Shown piece by piece: positions 53,869 through 63,107 of a stretch of DNA of 64,000 nt. A model generated the notes under the pieces. It was not told the DNA's origin. It saw only the letters and a program-made list of their open reading frames with translations, and ran no database searches. A program made the translations under genes and the position numbers. This DNA comes from Streptomyces spiramyceticus (GTDB lineage: Bacteria; Actinomycetota; Actinomycetes; Streptomycetales; Streptomycetaceae): assembly GCF_028807635.1 (NCBI RefSeq), contig NZ_JARBAX010000002.1, positions 1,674,001 to 1,738,000 of the forward strand. The letters run 5' to 3'. Each line of letters opens with the position of its first letter. Position 1 is the first letter of the stretch.

Positions 53869-54441
53869 CCCACCAGGACGCACATCCGGCGGCCGTGGCG
53901 GCCCGATTCTCCGGCTCGGTCGAAGCACTACTCACCACGACGCAGGCAAGCGAGTTGGTGCGAACGCGTGGCGAGGGCGGCCGGCTCTCTCACCGGCAAC
54001 GTCAACTGAGACAACGCCACGGAAGTGCACCTGAGAGGCAACGTCATCTGAGACGACGCTCCGACTCCGTCGCACACGGTCTTGCAGCCGCCGAGGTCAC
54101 GACATCGGACACAGGCAACACCGAATGAGACGGGACAGCTCTCCCTCGGGAACGTGGCCAGCGCCTTCCGCACCGTCTCCGCCGGGATGCCACCCGGCTC
54201 GCTCAGCTGTATCGATGTCCGTAGCCAGCCCGAACGACAACGTTGCTCTCCATGACCTCAACCGGGTCCTGGGATGACGGGGGCCGTGGCGTTCGGCTGT
54301 GCGGCGCGTGCGTGCCGAGTCCGAGTCCGACTTGGCGCTCGGGCGAATGGCGTAAGCGTCACTGGGTGCTCACCGTGATCAATAATCTGACGCCTGGCGC
54401 GTGACCTCGCGTCTGTCGGACAGGGAAGGCGAGCGACCCCA
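53869..54441. other. Intergenic region with IS21-like terminal repeats
   Basis: About 570 bases with no gene. The three repeats described in the next entry occupy 53995-54135. Confidence 0.45.
53995..54135. repeat. Three spaced copies of a GGCAACGTCAxCTGAGACxACG motif
   Basis: Copies at 53995-54016, 54037-54058 and 54114-54135 (the last diverged: GGCAACACCGAATGAGACGG). Multiple 20-bp direct repeats of this kind occur at IS21/IstAB-type ends. No transposase remains. Confidence 0.6.
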
Positions 54442-55371
54442 GTGAAACTCCCGATGTTGCAGCGCATGGTCTGGCTCACCGCGGCGACCGCGCTGCTGAC
54501 GATGCTCGGCACCGCCCCGGCCGGTGCGGCCGATGAATGGCAGAAGGTCGGCGGCGACGCCCGCAGCGGTGTCAGCGGCCTCGCGTACGAGGGCCGTACC
54601 GGAGACGGAGCCGGGGTGCACGTGCTGGTCGTGCACGACAACAAGCGGTCTGGGCGGCAGCGTCTGTCCCGGATCACCCACTGGGAGGGTTCCGACGGCA
54701 TCTCCCCGATCACCTGGAACGGGCCGGAACCCGTCGACCTGGAGGCCATCGAAGCCATCCCCGGGATGCCGGGAGAGTACCTGGCGATCACCGGTCGCGG
54801 CATCGTCTACCGCCTGAAGGTCACCGGCTCCACGGCGACGGTCGTCGACTACTCGCCGCTGCCGGCGATCGGCGAGGGCGACGATTTCGAGAGCTTCGCG
54901 CTCGTCGCCCAGAACGGGAAACTCGCCGCCCTGTGGGCGGACCGGGGAGCCGGCGCGGATCGTCCCGCCACGCTGTACGCGGCGCCTCTCTCGTTCGCCC
55001 CGTGGGGGCAGCCGCAGTTCGGCGCTGTGACGCGGCGGGCCTACCGGGCGGCGTACCCGACCGACGACGGCACACGGCACATCTCCGACATCTCGGTGAC
55101 CGGCTCCGGCCGGATCGTCGTGAGTTCGGCGGCGGATGCCGGTGACGACGGCCCGTTCGACTCCGCGGTGAGCGACGCGGGCCGGGTGAGCGTGTCGGCT
55201 GCCGGCCGGGTACGGGTCACGCTCGCGGCGTCCCCGACCGTGCTCGGGTCGTTCCCGCGGTACAAGATCGAGGGGGTGGAGTGTCTGCCTGGGTCCGCCG
55301 AGGCCCTCCTGGGCACTGACGACGAGAACCTCGGCGGATACGTGCGGACCATGCCGTTCTGCGCAGCCTGA
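54442..55371 (+). CDS. Secreted hypothetical protein
   Basis: 309 residues. A Sec-type signal (MVWLTAATALLTMLGTAPAG, cleavage probably after AGA-A at about 30) precedes a mature beta-rich protein with propeller-like segments (HVLVVHDNKRSGRQRLSRIT; EYLAITGRGIVYRLKV; ESFALVAQNGKLAALWADRG). It is similar in style to secreted phytase/esterase-like beta-propellers, but no catalytic motif is visible. GTG 54442, with GGAAGGCGAG upstream. Confidence 0.8.
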   Translation: MKLPMLQRMVWLTAATALLTMLGTAPAGAADEWQKVGGDARSGVSGLAYEGRTGDGAGVHVLVVHDNKRSGRQRLSRITHWEGSDGISPITWNGPEPVDLEAIEAIPGMPGEYLAITGRGIVYRLKVTGSTATVVDYSPLPAIGEGDDFESFALVAQNGKLAALWADRGAGADRPATLYAAPLSFAPWGQPQFGAVTRRAYRAAYPTDDGTRHISDISVTGSGRIVVSSAADAGDDGPFDSAVSDAGRVSVSAAGRVRVTLAASPTVLGSFPRYKIEGVECLPGSAEALLGTDDENLGGYVRTMPFCAA

Positions 55372-55639
55372 CCCCGGTCGCCGTACGCAACCCGGCCCCT
55401 GAACATGTGGACGCTGTTGCTTTGTACGGTGCTCGCGTGACGTGACGTCACCGGAATGAGAGTCAGTAGCCAGGACGCCGCGTAGAGCTGCACGCGACCT
55501 GGCCGTAGCTGCTGACTGTCGCCACGGTGCTCTGCGTTCGGTAGGGCGGTCCGGCGACTACGGGCGGACCGCCCCGTCTGCGCTCGTGGCTACGAGGCCC
55601 GGCCCAGCGCCAGCTCCGCCAGCTGCCATCAGACCCGCC
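55372..55639. other. Spacer
   Basis: No gene or structured element recognised. Confidence 0.35.
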
Positions 55640-55875
55640 CAGATCCTGTGCTGCGTTGTTGTGCCACCCCGCGCGCGGGGGAGCCATCTGCCGACGTCCA
55701 TGTCGTGGATGGCGACGCCGGGCAGGATCTCGGCCGGCTCGGCCTCCTCGCGCAGAAGTTCGCGTACGGCGGTGTAGTGCCGCTGCCACGCGACAGGCCG
55801 GTCCGGGTTCCAGTACGGGGCGATCGCGGCCAGTGGCTGCGCCCGCTCGGTGTCCTGGCTCAGTTTGCGTGATCA
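55640..55875 (-). pseudogene. Helicase-associated domain fragment
   Basis: The minus strand encodes LSQDTERAQPLAAIAPYWNP then DRPVAWQRHYTAVRELLREE and AEPAEILPGVAIHDMDVGRW. This is the repeat unit of helicase-associated domains found in large Streptomyces helicases, common on chromosome arms. The rest of the helicase is absent and the frame is lost after about 55690. Confidence 0.65.
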
Positions 55876-55965
55876 GGTCATGGACGGCTGAGCTGGGCTG
55901 ATCGGTTGCGATGCAGGGCTGCGTTCGGCGGGTATGCAGGGAGGCGGTTTGGCGGCCCCTGCTGT

Positions 55966-56901
55966 TCAGCGCGCTGGGTGGGGTGTGGGTTGGATGGCGT
56001 CGGCGTACAGGCTGAAGAGGCGGAGACGGTGGTGTGTGTCCGCGGGGGTGGCTGTCTGGTGTTCGAGGAGCCGGGTCCAGCAGCGGGCGGCGAGGTGGCG
56101 GGCGTGGGCGCCGGCCCAGGGCCGGGGGAGCAGTTGGGGTGGGAGGAGGGGGTCTGGTTCCATGGCGCGGGTGAACTGGGCGGCGAGTTCGACGGCGATG
56201 GTCAGTTGGTCGATGTCGGTCGTTTCGGTTGCGGCGTCGAGTTGGCCGAGGCGGGTCTGGGCGAGGGCGGCCAGCGCGTCGTAGCGGTTGGCGATCTCCT
56301 CCAGGGGCCAGAGTCCGGCGGCCAGTTCGGTGGGATCACGATGGTTTCCGATGCGCAGGTCGTTGCTGGTGAATGTTGTGAGGGCATCCTGGATGCCGAG
56401 GTGTTGTGCCTGGGCTTCGACGTGTTTCTCGATGGGGTTGGCGCTGACGTACAGGCCGCCTTGGACGGCGGCGGCGCCGAGTCCGAGGAGGGTGTCGCGA
56501 AGTGTGTCCCGGGCTGCTCTCGCCGATTCCGGGACGGCGAAGGCGAAGAGATGCCAGACGCCGTCCCACGGGGCCTGCCCCTGATCTTGTGCGTAGGCGT
56601 AGCGGACGTATTCCACTTCCGGTGCCAGGGACCCGGTGACGTCGGCGGTGGCATGCAACAGGGCTTTGCGGCCACGGCCTTCGTGGGTGAAGCGGCCTTC
56701 AGTGACGAGTCGTTTGATGCACAGGCGTACTTGCTGGTCGCTCATGCCGAGAGCGCCCGCGATGGTGTAGAGCTCGCCGGCGTCGACGGTGCCGTCTTCG
56801 CGGACCAGGGCGTGTACGAGCAGGCGGGTGGGGATCTCGGGGACGGTCTCGGGCATGGAGCGAGCATAGGCGCGCGGTGCGGGAGCCTGGCTGTCGCTCA
56901 C
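55966..56901 (-). CDS. PaaX-like transcriptional regulator
   Basis: 311 residues. Winged helix near the N-terminus (TRLLVHALVREDGTVDAGEL ... MSDQQVRLCIKRLVTEGRFT), then the PaaX-type middle domain (GVWHLFAFAVPESARAARDT) and an all-helical C-terminus. PaaX proteins repress phenylacetate and related catabolic genes. GTG 56901 overlaps the TGA of the upstream GNAT gene (GTGA), so the two are translationally coupled; ATG 56856 is an alternative start. Confidence 0.82.
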   Translation of the reverse strand: MSDSQAPAPRAYARSMPETVPEIPTRLLVHALVREDGTVDAGELYTIAGALGMSDQQVRLCIKRLVTEGRFTHEGRGRKALLHATADVTGSLAPEVEYVRYAYAQDQGQAPWDGVWHLFAFAVPESARAARDTLRDTLLGLGAAAVQGGLYVSANPIEKHVEAQAQHLGIQDALTTFTSNDLRIGNHRDPTELAAGLWPLEEIANRYDALAALAQTRLGQLDAATETTDIDQLTIAVELAAQFTRAMEPDPLLPPQLLPRPWAGAHARHLAARCWTRLLEHQTATPADTHHRLRLFSLYADAIQPTPHPAR

Positions 56902-57545
56902 GGCCGGCCGCCCGCCTGCGGGGTGACGGGGCGGTGCATGGTGGTGACGGCGCTGAATCCCATCAGGCGGCGCAGGTAAGGCGTCTGTTCGGTGTGGACC
57001 GCGGTGAAGCCGTGGCGTTCGTAGAGGGAGCGTGCGCGGGGATTGACGTCGATGACGTCCAGCCGGACCTGAGCACAGTGGTGTTCGGCGGCGATCCGGA
57101 AGACCTCGCCGAGCAGCAGGCTGCCGATGCCGCGTCCCCGGAACTGCGCAGCGACGGCGATGCCGTCCATGACCAGCTGGCCCGCGGCCGGTGTGCGTTC
57201 AAGCAGCGCCAGCAGTGCGAGTCGTGGCATCCCCCTGAGCAGGCCGTACGTATCGAGGACATCGGCCACGCCGCCGCCGGTCAGCCCTCGGCCGTGGAGC
57301 TGGTAGCCGGCCACTGCCACTACTTGATCACCGGCGAGCGCCACCACTGCCCGGTCCAGGTGCAGATGCGCCGCGATGAAGCGCTGCCCGGTGGCCGGCG
57401 GGTTGAGCGCCGCGCCCAGCTTCCGGCCGAACGCCTCCCAGTACAGCCCGGCCACCGTGTTCTCGGCCCCCTCCGGCACACCGCAGCGAACGGTCACCGG
57501 AATTGCTTCGGCATGGCTCGCGTCGCTGTTCTCCGCGTGGGTCAT
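56898..57545 (-). CDS. GNAT N-acetyltransferase, operon with PaaX-like regulator
   Basis: 215 residues. Motif A LVMDGIAVAAQFRGRGIGSL followed by LLGEVFRIAAEHHCAQVRLD, then VNPRARSLYERHGFTAV. A clear acetyl-CoA-binding R/QxxGxG/A loop is present (RGRGIG). Substrate unknown. Start ATG 57545 with AAGGAG 8 bases upstream. Divergent from the hydrolase-DUF418 operon. Confidence 0.92.
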   Translation of the reverse strand: MTHAENSDASHAEAIPVTVRCGVPEGAENTVAGLYWEAFGRKLGAALNPPATGQRFIAAHLHLDRAVVALAGDQVVAVAGYQLHGRGLTGGGVADVLDTYGLLRGMPRLALLALLERTPAAGQLVMDGIAVAAQFRGRGIGSLLLGEVFRIAAEHHCAQVRLDVIDVNPRARSLYERHGFTAVHTEQTPYLRRLMGFSAVTTMHRPVTPQAGGRP

Positions 57546-57649
57546 GTCCGCACTCCTTGGTCTTGGTCTGCTTGCGGTCACCATACTCTCTTCTCTGATA
57601 CGTTCGTAATGGAAACGAGCGTTAGGAAATCAATAGATCGGGGTGGAGT

Positions 57650-58732
57650 GTGCGGACGAGGCAACGCAAAGGTGTCCTCAGGTGCGGGCCACGTAGGAAG
57701 CGAGCGGTTATCTGGTCCCTGGTCGGCGTGCTTCTGGCGGCCGCGGGGCTGGGTGGAGTGGTGATCTGGCAGAACACGTACGACATCCGGGAAGAGCGAG
57801 TCACGCTGAGGCACGGCAAGCAGGCACTCGACGGTGTACTGGCCACGCCGGCAGACGGCCGCGGGCCGTACGGGCTGGTCGTCTTCGTTCATGGGGACGG
57901 GCCGATCGACGCCACCCACGACAGCTTCTACCGGCCCCTGTGGGAGTCCTTCGCCGAAGCCGGGTACGCCTCACTGTCCTGGAACAAGCCGGGGGTGGAC
58001 GGCTCGTCGGGCAACTGGCTGGACCAGAGCATGGACGACCGGGCCGACGAAACAATGGCGGCCATCGCCTGGGCGCGTCAGCGGCCGGACATCGACAGCC
58101 GGCGCATCGGGCTCTGGGGAGCGAGCCAGGCGGGATGGGTACTGCCCAAGGTGGCAGCCCGTGCTCCTGATCTGTGGTTCGTCATCGCCGTATCCCCGGC
58201 CGTGAACTGGCAGCAACAGGGCCGCTACAACCTCCTGGCCCAGATGCGCGAAGACGGCGCCTCCGGCGAACAGAGAGCGACGGCGTTGCGGCGAAGAAAA
58301 ACCACTTTGCGACTGCTGCGCCGCGATGCCTCGTTCTCCGAATACCGCGACACTGTCGACGACCCACAAGGGATGACGGCCGACCGATGGCGGTTCATCA
58401 AGAAGAACTACACCGCCGACGCCACCGCAGACCTGCGGGCCGTCCAAGGAACACCCGTCCTGCTCGTCCTGGCCGGCCATGACGTCAACGTCGACGTGAG
58501 CGACACCGAAACCACCTACCGCAAGCTGCTTCCCCCTTCGCTCTTGCAGGTCGAGCACTATCCGGACGCCACGCACTCCCTGGTGAAGCACAACGTCGAA
58601 CAGTCGCAGGTCAAGCTCACGCTGACGGCAGTCTTCGCGCCCAGGGCCCTGTTCGCGAGCGGATTTCTCGCCGGCCAGCGCCAGTTCCTCGAGCAGGCGG
58701 GCGCCGGCGCCGGCAAGGGCGGGCGGACATGA
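57650..58732 (+). CDS. Membrane-anchored alpha/beta hydrolase
   Basis: 360 residues. A basic start and one helix (AVIWSLVGVLLAAAGLGGVV, about 19-38) make it type II membrane-bound, with the catalytic domain outside. Nucleophile WGASQAGW (Ser159), oxyanion region VVFVHGDGPIDATH (about 77-90), and a late His in HYPDATHSLVK. Prolyl oligopeptidase/acyl-peptide-like esterase; substrate unknown. Its stop overlaps the ATG of the DUF418 gene (ATGA). GTG 57650 after GGGGTGGA. Confidence 0.88.
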   Translation: MRTRQRKGVLRCGPRRKRAVIWSLVGVLLAAAGLGGVVIWQNTYDIREERVTLRHGKQALDGVLATPADGRGPYGLVVFVHGDGPIDATHDSFYRPLWESFAEAGYASLSWNKPGVDGSSGNWLDQSMDDRADETMAAIAWARQRPDIDSRRIGLWGASQAGWVLPKVAARAPDLWFVIAVSPAVNWQQQGRYNLLAQMREDGASGEQRATALRRRKTTLRLLRRDASFSEYRDTVDDPQGMTADRWRFIKKNYTADATADLRAVQGTPVLLVLAGHDVNVDVSDTETTYRKLLPPSLLQVEHYPDATHSLVKHNVEQSQVKLTLTAVFAPRALFASGFLAGQRQFLEQAGAGAGKGGRT

Positions 58733-59934
58733 CCGACACGACGACGCGACTGACGCCCGCAGGCCCACAAGGGCAGCGGATCGCTGACATCGACGCGCTG
58801 CGAGGATTCGCCCTTCTCGGCATCCTGATCGTCAACATCACCTACCTCGCCTCCGCCCACCACGGCACCGGCCTGGAAGACCCGAGCTTCGATTCACCGG
58901 CAGACCACGCGACCCGCTACCTGGTGGCGACCTTCTTCGAGGCCAAGTTCTTCCTGCTGTTCTCCTTCCTGTTCGGCTACAGCTTCACCCTCCAAGCAAG
59001 GTCGGCCGCACGCGGCGGCGCCCGCTTCTCACGCCGGTTCCTGCGCCGCCTGGCAGCGTTGTTCGCCCTCGGAGCCCTCCACGCCGTTGTTCTCTTCCCC
59101 GGAGACATCCTCACCACGTACGCCCTGCTGGGCCTGGTACTCCTCACCGCCCGAAACACCCGGCCCCGCAACGCGGTGAAGACTGCGGTCGTCCTGTTCA
59201 CCGTTACCGCCACCGGCTACCTGATGCTCAGCTTCGCCCAGTACGCGGCCGGCGGTGGCGGCATGGACGCGGCCTCCGCAGCGGCCCATGCCCAGCAGGC
59301 CACGGACGCGCTGCGGGGTAGCCCGGGATCGGTGATCGGCGCGCACCTCGAACAGCTCCCGGACGTCGCGTTCCTGCTCGTCTTCTTCCAGGCCCCTGCC
59401 GCGCTGGCCGCCTTTCTGCTCGGCTTCGCCGCCGGTCGGCACGAGGTACTGGCCGATGCCACCCGGTACCAGCCGGTACTTCGACGGCTGCAACAGACCG
59501 GCTACCCCGTCGGGCTGGCCGGGGCAGTGGTCTACGCCCACGCGAGCCTGGAACACCCCGGCACCCCCTACCACCTGGCCGCCCTCGGCTTCGATGTCGT
59601 GACCGCACCGCTGCTGGCCGCCGCGTACGCGGCCACCGTGCTGCGCCTGACAGCCACCGCCCGCGGCCACCGGCTCACCGCCCTCCTGGCTCCGGCAGGC
59701 CGGATGGCCCTCACCAACTACCTCACCCAATCGCTGCTCTGCGCACTGCTCTTCACCGGATTCGGCGCCGCCCTGGTGGGCCGCGTGTCCCCACCCCTGG
59801 TGACCGGCATCGCACTGACCCTGTTCACCTGCCAACTGGTGGCCTGCAGATGGTGGCTGCACCGCCATCGCTACGGTCCAGTCGAATGGCTGCTGCGAGC
59901 GGCGACCAACGCCGCCTGGCCGCACCGGCTCTGA
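58729..59934 (+). CDS. DUF418 family membrane protein
   Basis: 401 residues, about ten helices. The DUF418 start is IADIDALRGFALLGILIVNI (residues 18-37), followed by FLLFSFLFGYSFTLQARSAA and a C-terminal AGRMALTNYLTQSLLCALLF then FTGFG. The family resembles acyltransferase-3 proteins and is thought to act on cell-surface molecules. Translationally coupled to the upstream membrane hydrolase (ATGA overlap), which suggests a joint envelope task. Confidence 0.92.
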   Translation: MTDTTTRLTPAGPQGQRIADIDALRGFALLGILIVNITYLASAHHGTGLEDPSFDSPADHATRYLVATFFEAKFFLLFSFLFGYSFTLQARSAARGGARFSRRFLRRLAALFALGALHAVVLFPGDILTTYALLGLVLLTARNTRPRNAVKTAVVLFTVTATGYLMLSFAQYAAGGGGMDAASAAAHAQQATDALRGSPGSVIGAHLEQLPDVAFLLVFFQAPAALAAFLLGFAAGRHEVLADATRYQPVLRRLQQTGYPVGLAGAVVYAHASLEHPGTPYHLAALGFDVVTAPLLAAAYAATVLRLTATARGHRLTALLAPAGRMALTNYLTQSLLCALLFTGFGAALVGRVSPPLVTGIALTLFTCQLVACRWWLHRHRYGPVEWLLRAATNAAWPHRL

Positions 59935-60154
59935 GTAGGCGGAGGCCTCTGAGCAAGCAGGGAAGGGGCAGCGACAGGACGGTGCCGCCGTCCGGCAACT
60001 GGAGACCGGCCCCGCCTCGGCGCCAGGCAGGCCAGGCTGGGACCTTGCCCACCTCAATTGCGGCCGTCACGCGCCGCCCGACTGCTGAAGGGCCTTCAGT
60101 TCTGGTTTTCGCAAGCTGACCAACGAATCTCTCACCTCATGCGAACGTGGTGAG

Positions 60155-60191
60155 CCCGGTTGCCAGGCAGGTTCCCTGCCTGGCAACCGGG
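60155..60191. terminator. Perfect 17-bp hairpin between convergent genes
   Basis: CCCGGTTGCCAGGCAGG, loop TTC, then its exact complement. It lies between DUF418 and the GDSL lipase, which converge, and should terminate both. Confidence 0.85.
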
Positions 60192-60198
60192 GGATCCA

Positions 60199-61068
60199 CT
60201 ACCGACCGCGGGCAGTTTCGAACACCGGGAGGTTTCCTTTCGACTGGCCTACGGCCGTGGGGTGGAACGAATTTTCGACGGGCAGGGTGACGCTGTGAAG
60301 CCACGGGGCACCGGAACAGAGCTCATGTCCCGCGAAGGTGGTGTTGACGTCGCCGAAGGCGAAGCCGTGGTCGGCGGCGCGTTTGGCGGTGACGGCGTTG
60401 AGGTCGTCGGCGGCGGCGTTGAGGGCGGCGCGCTTCTTCTCGGTCATCCCCGCTGCACAGCTGCCGCTGAGCTTGTAGAGGCGTGGGTATCCCAGGACGA
60501 CAACATGCGCGGCGGTGGCCCTGCCGTGGATGGCGTCGTAGACCTGGTCGAGCTTGCCGGGGAGGGTGTTGTTGACGTAAGCACGGGCCTCGTTGACGCG
60601 TTGCACGCAGGCGCTCTCGGACTGCAGGACGCAGGTCTGCATGACGTCGGCGAAGCCCGCGTCGTTGCCGCCGACAGTGATGCTCACCAATCCCGTCGAG
60701 GAGTTCAGCGCCCCCAGCTGATCGTCCAGCACATCACCCGTACGCGCACCCGAGCACGCGGCGAAGGTGAAGGGCGACGGTGAGTGCGCGGCAGCCCACA
60801 GGGCCGGATAGGCCTTGGTGCTGCGCTTGCAGGCGCCACTGGTGCTGTCGTAACTTCCGGCCCCAACACCCGAGGAGTAGGAGTCGCCGAGGGCTACGTA
60901 GCCAGTCGTTGCCGCAGAGGCTTCGGGTGAATAGGCGGTCGCTGCGGCTGCGCCGAAGATCAGGGCGGACGCAGAGCAGAGAACTGGGGTCAGTCGCGGG
61001 TGCCTTACGGAGCGTTCCCGAAGGGGGGAAGATGACCACCAACGGCGCACATAGGAAAATCCAGTCAT
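60199..61068 (-). CDS. Secreted SGNH/GDSL lipase
   Basis: 289 residues. A long signal peptide (LCSASALIFGAAAATAYSPE ...ASA) leads to the catalytic GDS block VALGDSYSSGVGAG (Ser63), then SITVGGNDAGFADVMQTC (block III Asn) and NSFHPTAVGQ (block V His269, with Asp three or so residues before). Six cysteines are consistent with the disulfide-rich Streptomyces lipase/phospholipase type. It hydrolyses extracellular lipids or esters. ATG 61068 is the best start for a signal peptide; the ribosome site is modest. Confidence 0.93.
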   Translation of the reverse strand: MTGFSYVRRWWSSSPLRERSVRHPRLTPVLCSASALIFGAAAATAYSPEASAATTGYVALGDSYSSGVGAGSYDSTSGACKRSTKAYPALWAAAHSPSPFTFAACSGARTGDVLDDQLGALNSSTGLVSITVGGNDAGFADVMQTCVLQSESACVQRVNEARAYVNNTLPGKLDQVYDAIHGRATAAHVVVLGYPRLYKLSGSCAAGMTEKKRAALNAAADDLNAVTAKRAADHGFAFGDVNTTFAGHELCSGAPWLHSVTLPVENSFHPTAVGQSKGNLPVFETARGR

Positions 61069-61369
61069 ACCCAACCAACGGTCAGAAGCCCTGCGAGACA
61101 CGGGCGAGGAGCGCCGCCCGGATGCAGGTGGTATCGAGGGGCGACGCACCTCGACCCAGGGTGCCCGCTTCACAAACGGTCCGTCATGTCCTGAACCAGT
61201 CCGAATGGCGGTCTGACCGGCGGGCGGCCCGAGGACCCTTGCGCCTGGGGGACAAAGGAGCAGCACCGTTCTTCCCCTGGTCCTGGCGGGGGAACTTATC
61301 CGGGCATCACTCCGTGTAGCGCGGCCGGGCGGCTGTCCTCGCGGCGCGAGCGCTGGAAGGATGCAGCCC
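61069..61369. other. Upstream region of the lipase
   Basis: About 300 bases; it should carry the lipase promoter. No gene recognised. Confidence 0.35.
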
Positions 61370-61590
61370 ATGCAGACTGATCAAACAGACACCGTGGCGC
61401 GCTTCCTGCGGGCACTGAGCCCGGCAAGCCGGGATGGTCCAGCGGTTGCCGCGCGAGAAGCAGGAGCAGATGGCCCAGGAATGGGAGCGCTGCCTCCAGG
61501 ATGACACTTCTCTGCTGACGCTCAGTGAGCTCGACCCGGCCGCCGCCGAGCACCGGGCGGCGGAAAACGTCATCCAGGACCTCCTCTGAC
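61370..61590 (+). pseudogene. Short hypothetical ORF, frameshifted
   Basis: From ATG 61370: TDTVARFLRALSPASRDG, and then in another frame MVQRLPREKQEQMAQEWERC, LQDDTSLLTLSELDPAAAEH and AENVIQDLL before a stop near 61590. This looks like one small helical protein broken by a frameshift. No family recognised. Confidence 0.4.
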
Positions 61591-61593
61591 CAT

Positions 61594-61766
61594 CGGGAGA
61601 GCTGCAGGACTACGCCGAGGACGACGACCCCGCCGGCCGTGATCTGCGACCGTTCGTCGACCTCATCGATCGGCACGGAAACGAAGCTGTTCTGGCGGTG
61701 GTGGACCGACTTGCTCCCGAAGCGCACGCCGAGGTCACCACCGCCCACCGGGCGAAGGGCCTGGTT
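61594..61766 (+). pseudogene. UvrD-type helicase fragment
   Basis: It encodes DLRPFVDLIDRHGNEAVLAV then VDRLAPEAHAEVTTAHRAKG. It resembles the part of UvrD/Rep helicases just before motif V/VI (VSTAHKAKGREW). Truncated on both sides. Confidence 0.45.
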
Positions 61767-61790
61767 CTGTGCCGGTTTCTGTGCCGGGCC

Positions 61791-63107
61791 TTACGACGCG
61801 CGGCGGCGGCGTACCGCGATGTAGAGGGTGCCACCCGCCGCCAGCGCCGCGGCTGCCGCGGCTGCGATGGGCAGGGTGTTGTCGGAGCCGGTGGCGGCCA
61901 GGTCGCCGCCGTGCGTCGAGGTGCCGGAGCCGCCGGTGGACGAGGAGGAGGAACTGCCGGCCGACGATGACGCGGAGCCGGGGCTGCCGCCGGAGGACGA
62001 GTGGGAACCGCCACCGGACGAGGAAGTGGAGCCGCCGGTGGACGAGGAGCCGGAGCCCCCCGTGGAGGTGGAGCCGCCGGTGGAGGAGGTTCCGGAGCCG
62101 CCGGTGGCGGTCCCGGACGCGGTGTTGAGTACGATCTCCGCCGTGTTGTTCGCCGGGTTTTTGTCGAAGAGTGTCTCGGTCTTGACGAATGAGGCCGTGC
62201 CTGTCGCGCCCGGGATAACCTTGTCGATCTTCAGGCGGAAGCGGTAGGGCCAGGCGCTGCTCTCGCTCACCCAGCCCATGTGGTTCATGCACCTGTACTC
62301 GCCCGCCTTGACCTTCTCGCACGGGCGCGGCGCCTCCGTCACGGTCGTACCGGCCGGAATGCGAACCTTGATCGTCAGCGCCCCGGTGCTCACGACCCGG
62401 TTCATGTTGACCCAGGCCGGGCCCTTGTTGGTGAACTGGAACGAGGCGGTGATCGTCTCGCCGGCCTTGCCTTTCAGCTTGCCACCGGTCAGCGAGAAGT
62501 CGGCCGTGTTGTCGGCGGTCACGAACGCGTGCGTCGACGCACTGCTGTAGTCCTGGTCGGAGCCCGCATCGGCCGCCTTCCGCTCGACCAGCTTGAGCTG
62601 CGGCCCTGTGCCCTGTACCTCTTCGCCGGTCCCGTCGGGGTCCGACCAGCCCGGATACTCAAGGTGGACCGACACGCTCAGCCTCTCGTACAACGCCCTG
62701 TCCTGGACGTTGAACTGCGGCGCCTTCTCGGGCACGTACACCACACCGGGCTCCAGTGCCTGTTCCACGGCGCAGATGGCGTCGTACCCGTCCGGCATCT
62801 CGTCGTAGCCGCCGGACTCCGCATATGTGCAGTTGGAGTGCTGCTTGGCGAAGTCCAGCCCCGCCGAGCCGTGGAGGTACACCCAGACGCGCTCGGCCCG
62901 CTCACTGCCTTTGTTCTTCAACGAGAGCGGTATTTCCGGTGTGCTGCCGGGCTTCACCCCTGTTGTCGGAGCGAGCTTCCCTACGGCCATGTCCGGCCCG
63001 GCCTCGTCCGCGAGGGCGGGGGCGGCCGCCAGCGCGACCAGGGCGGCGGCACCGGCCGCGCCGACTCCACCGCGCAGCGAGCGACGGCCGGCAAGGGCGT
63101 TCTTCAT
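61791..63107 (-). CDS. LAATG sortase-anchored surface protein
   Basis: 438 residues. Signal peptide (GVGAAGAAALVALAAAPALA) and two beta-rich extracellular domains (PTTGVKPGSTPEIPLSLKNK; DNTADFSLTGGKLKGKAGET; SFQFTNKGPAWVNMNRVVST). Then a Ser/Gly/Thr stalk of about 70 residues (SGTATGGSGTSSTGGSTSTG ...), and the sorting signal LAATG (403-407), a hydrophobic helix (NTLPIAAAAAAALAAGGTLY) and a basic tail (RRRRAS). LAxTG is the class E sortase motif of Streptomyces. No sortase gene is in this window. ATG 63107 with GAGGGA upstream. Confidence 0.93.
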   Translation of the reverse strand: MKNALAGRRSLRGGVGAAGAAALVALAAAPALADEAGPDMAVGKLAPTTGVKPGSTPEIPLSLKNKGSERAERVWVYLHGSAGLDFAKQHSNCTYAESGGYDEMPDGYDAICAVEQALEPGVVYVPEKAPQFNVQDRALYERLSVSVHLEYPGWSDPDGTGEEVQGTGPQLKLVERKAADAGSDQDYSSASTHAFVTADNTADFSLTGGKLKGKAGETITASFQFTNKGPAWVNMNRVVSTGALTIKVRIPAGTTVTEAPRPCEKVKAGEYRCMNHMGWVSESSAWPYRFRLKIDKVIPGATGTASFVKTETLFDKNPANNTAEIVLNTASGTATGGSGTSSTGGSTSTGGSGSSSTGGSTSSSGGGSHSSSGGSPGSASSSAGSSSSSSTGGSGTSTHGGDLAATGSDNTLPIAAAAAAALAAGGTLYIAVRRRRAS

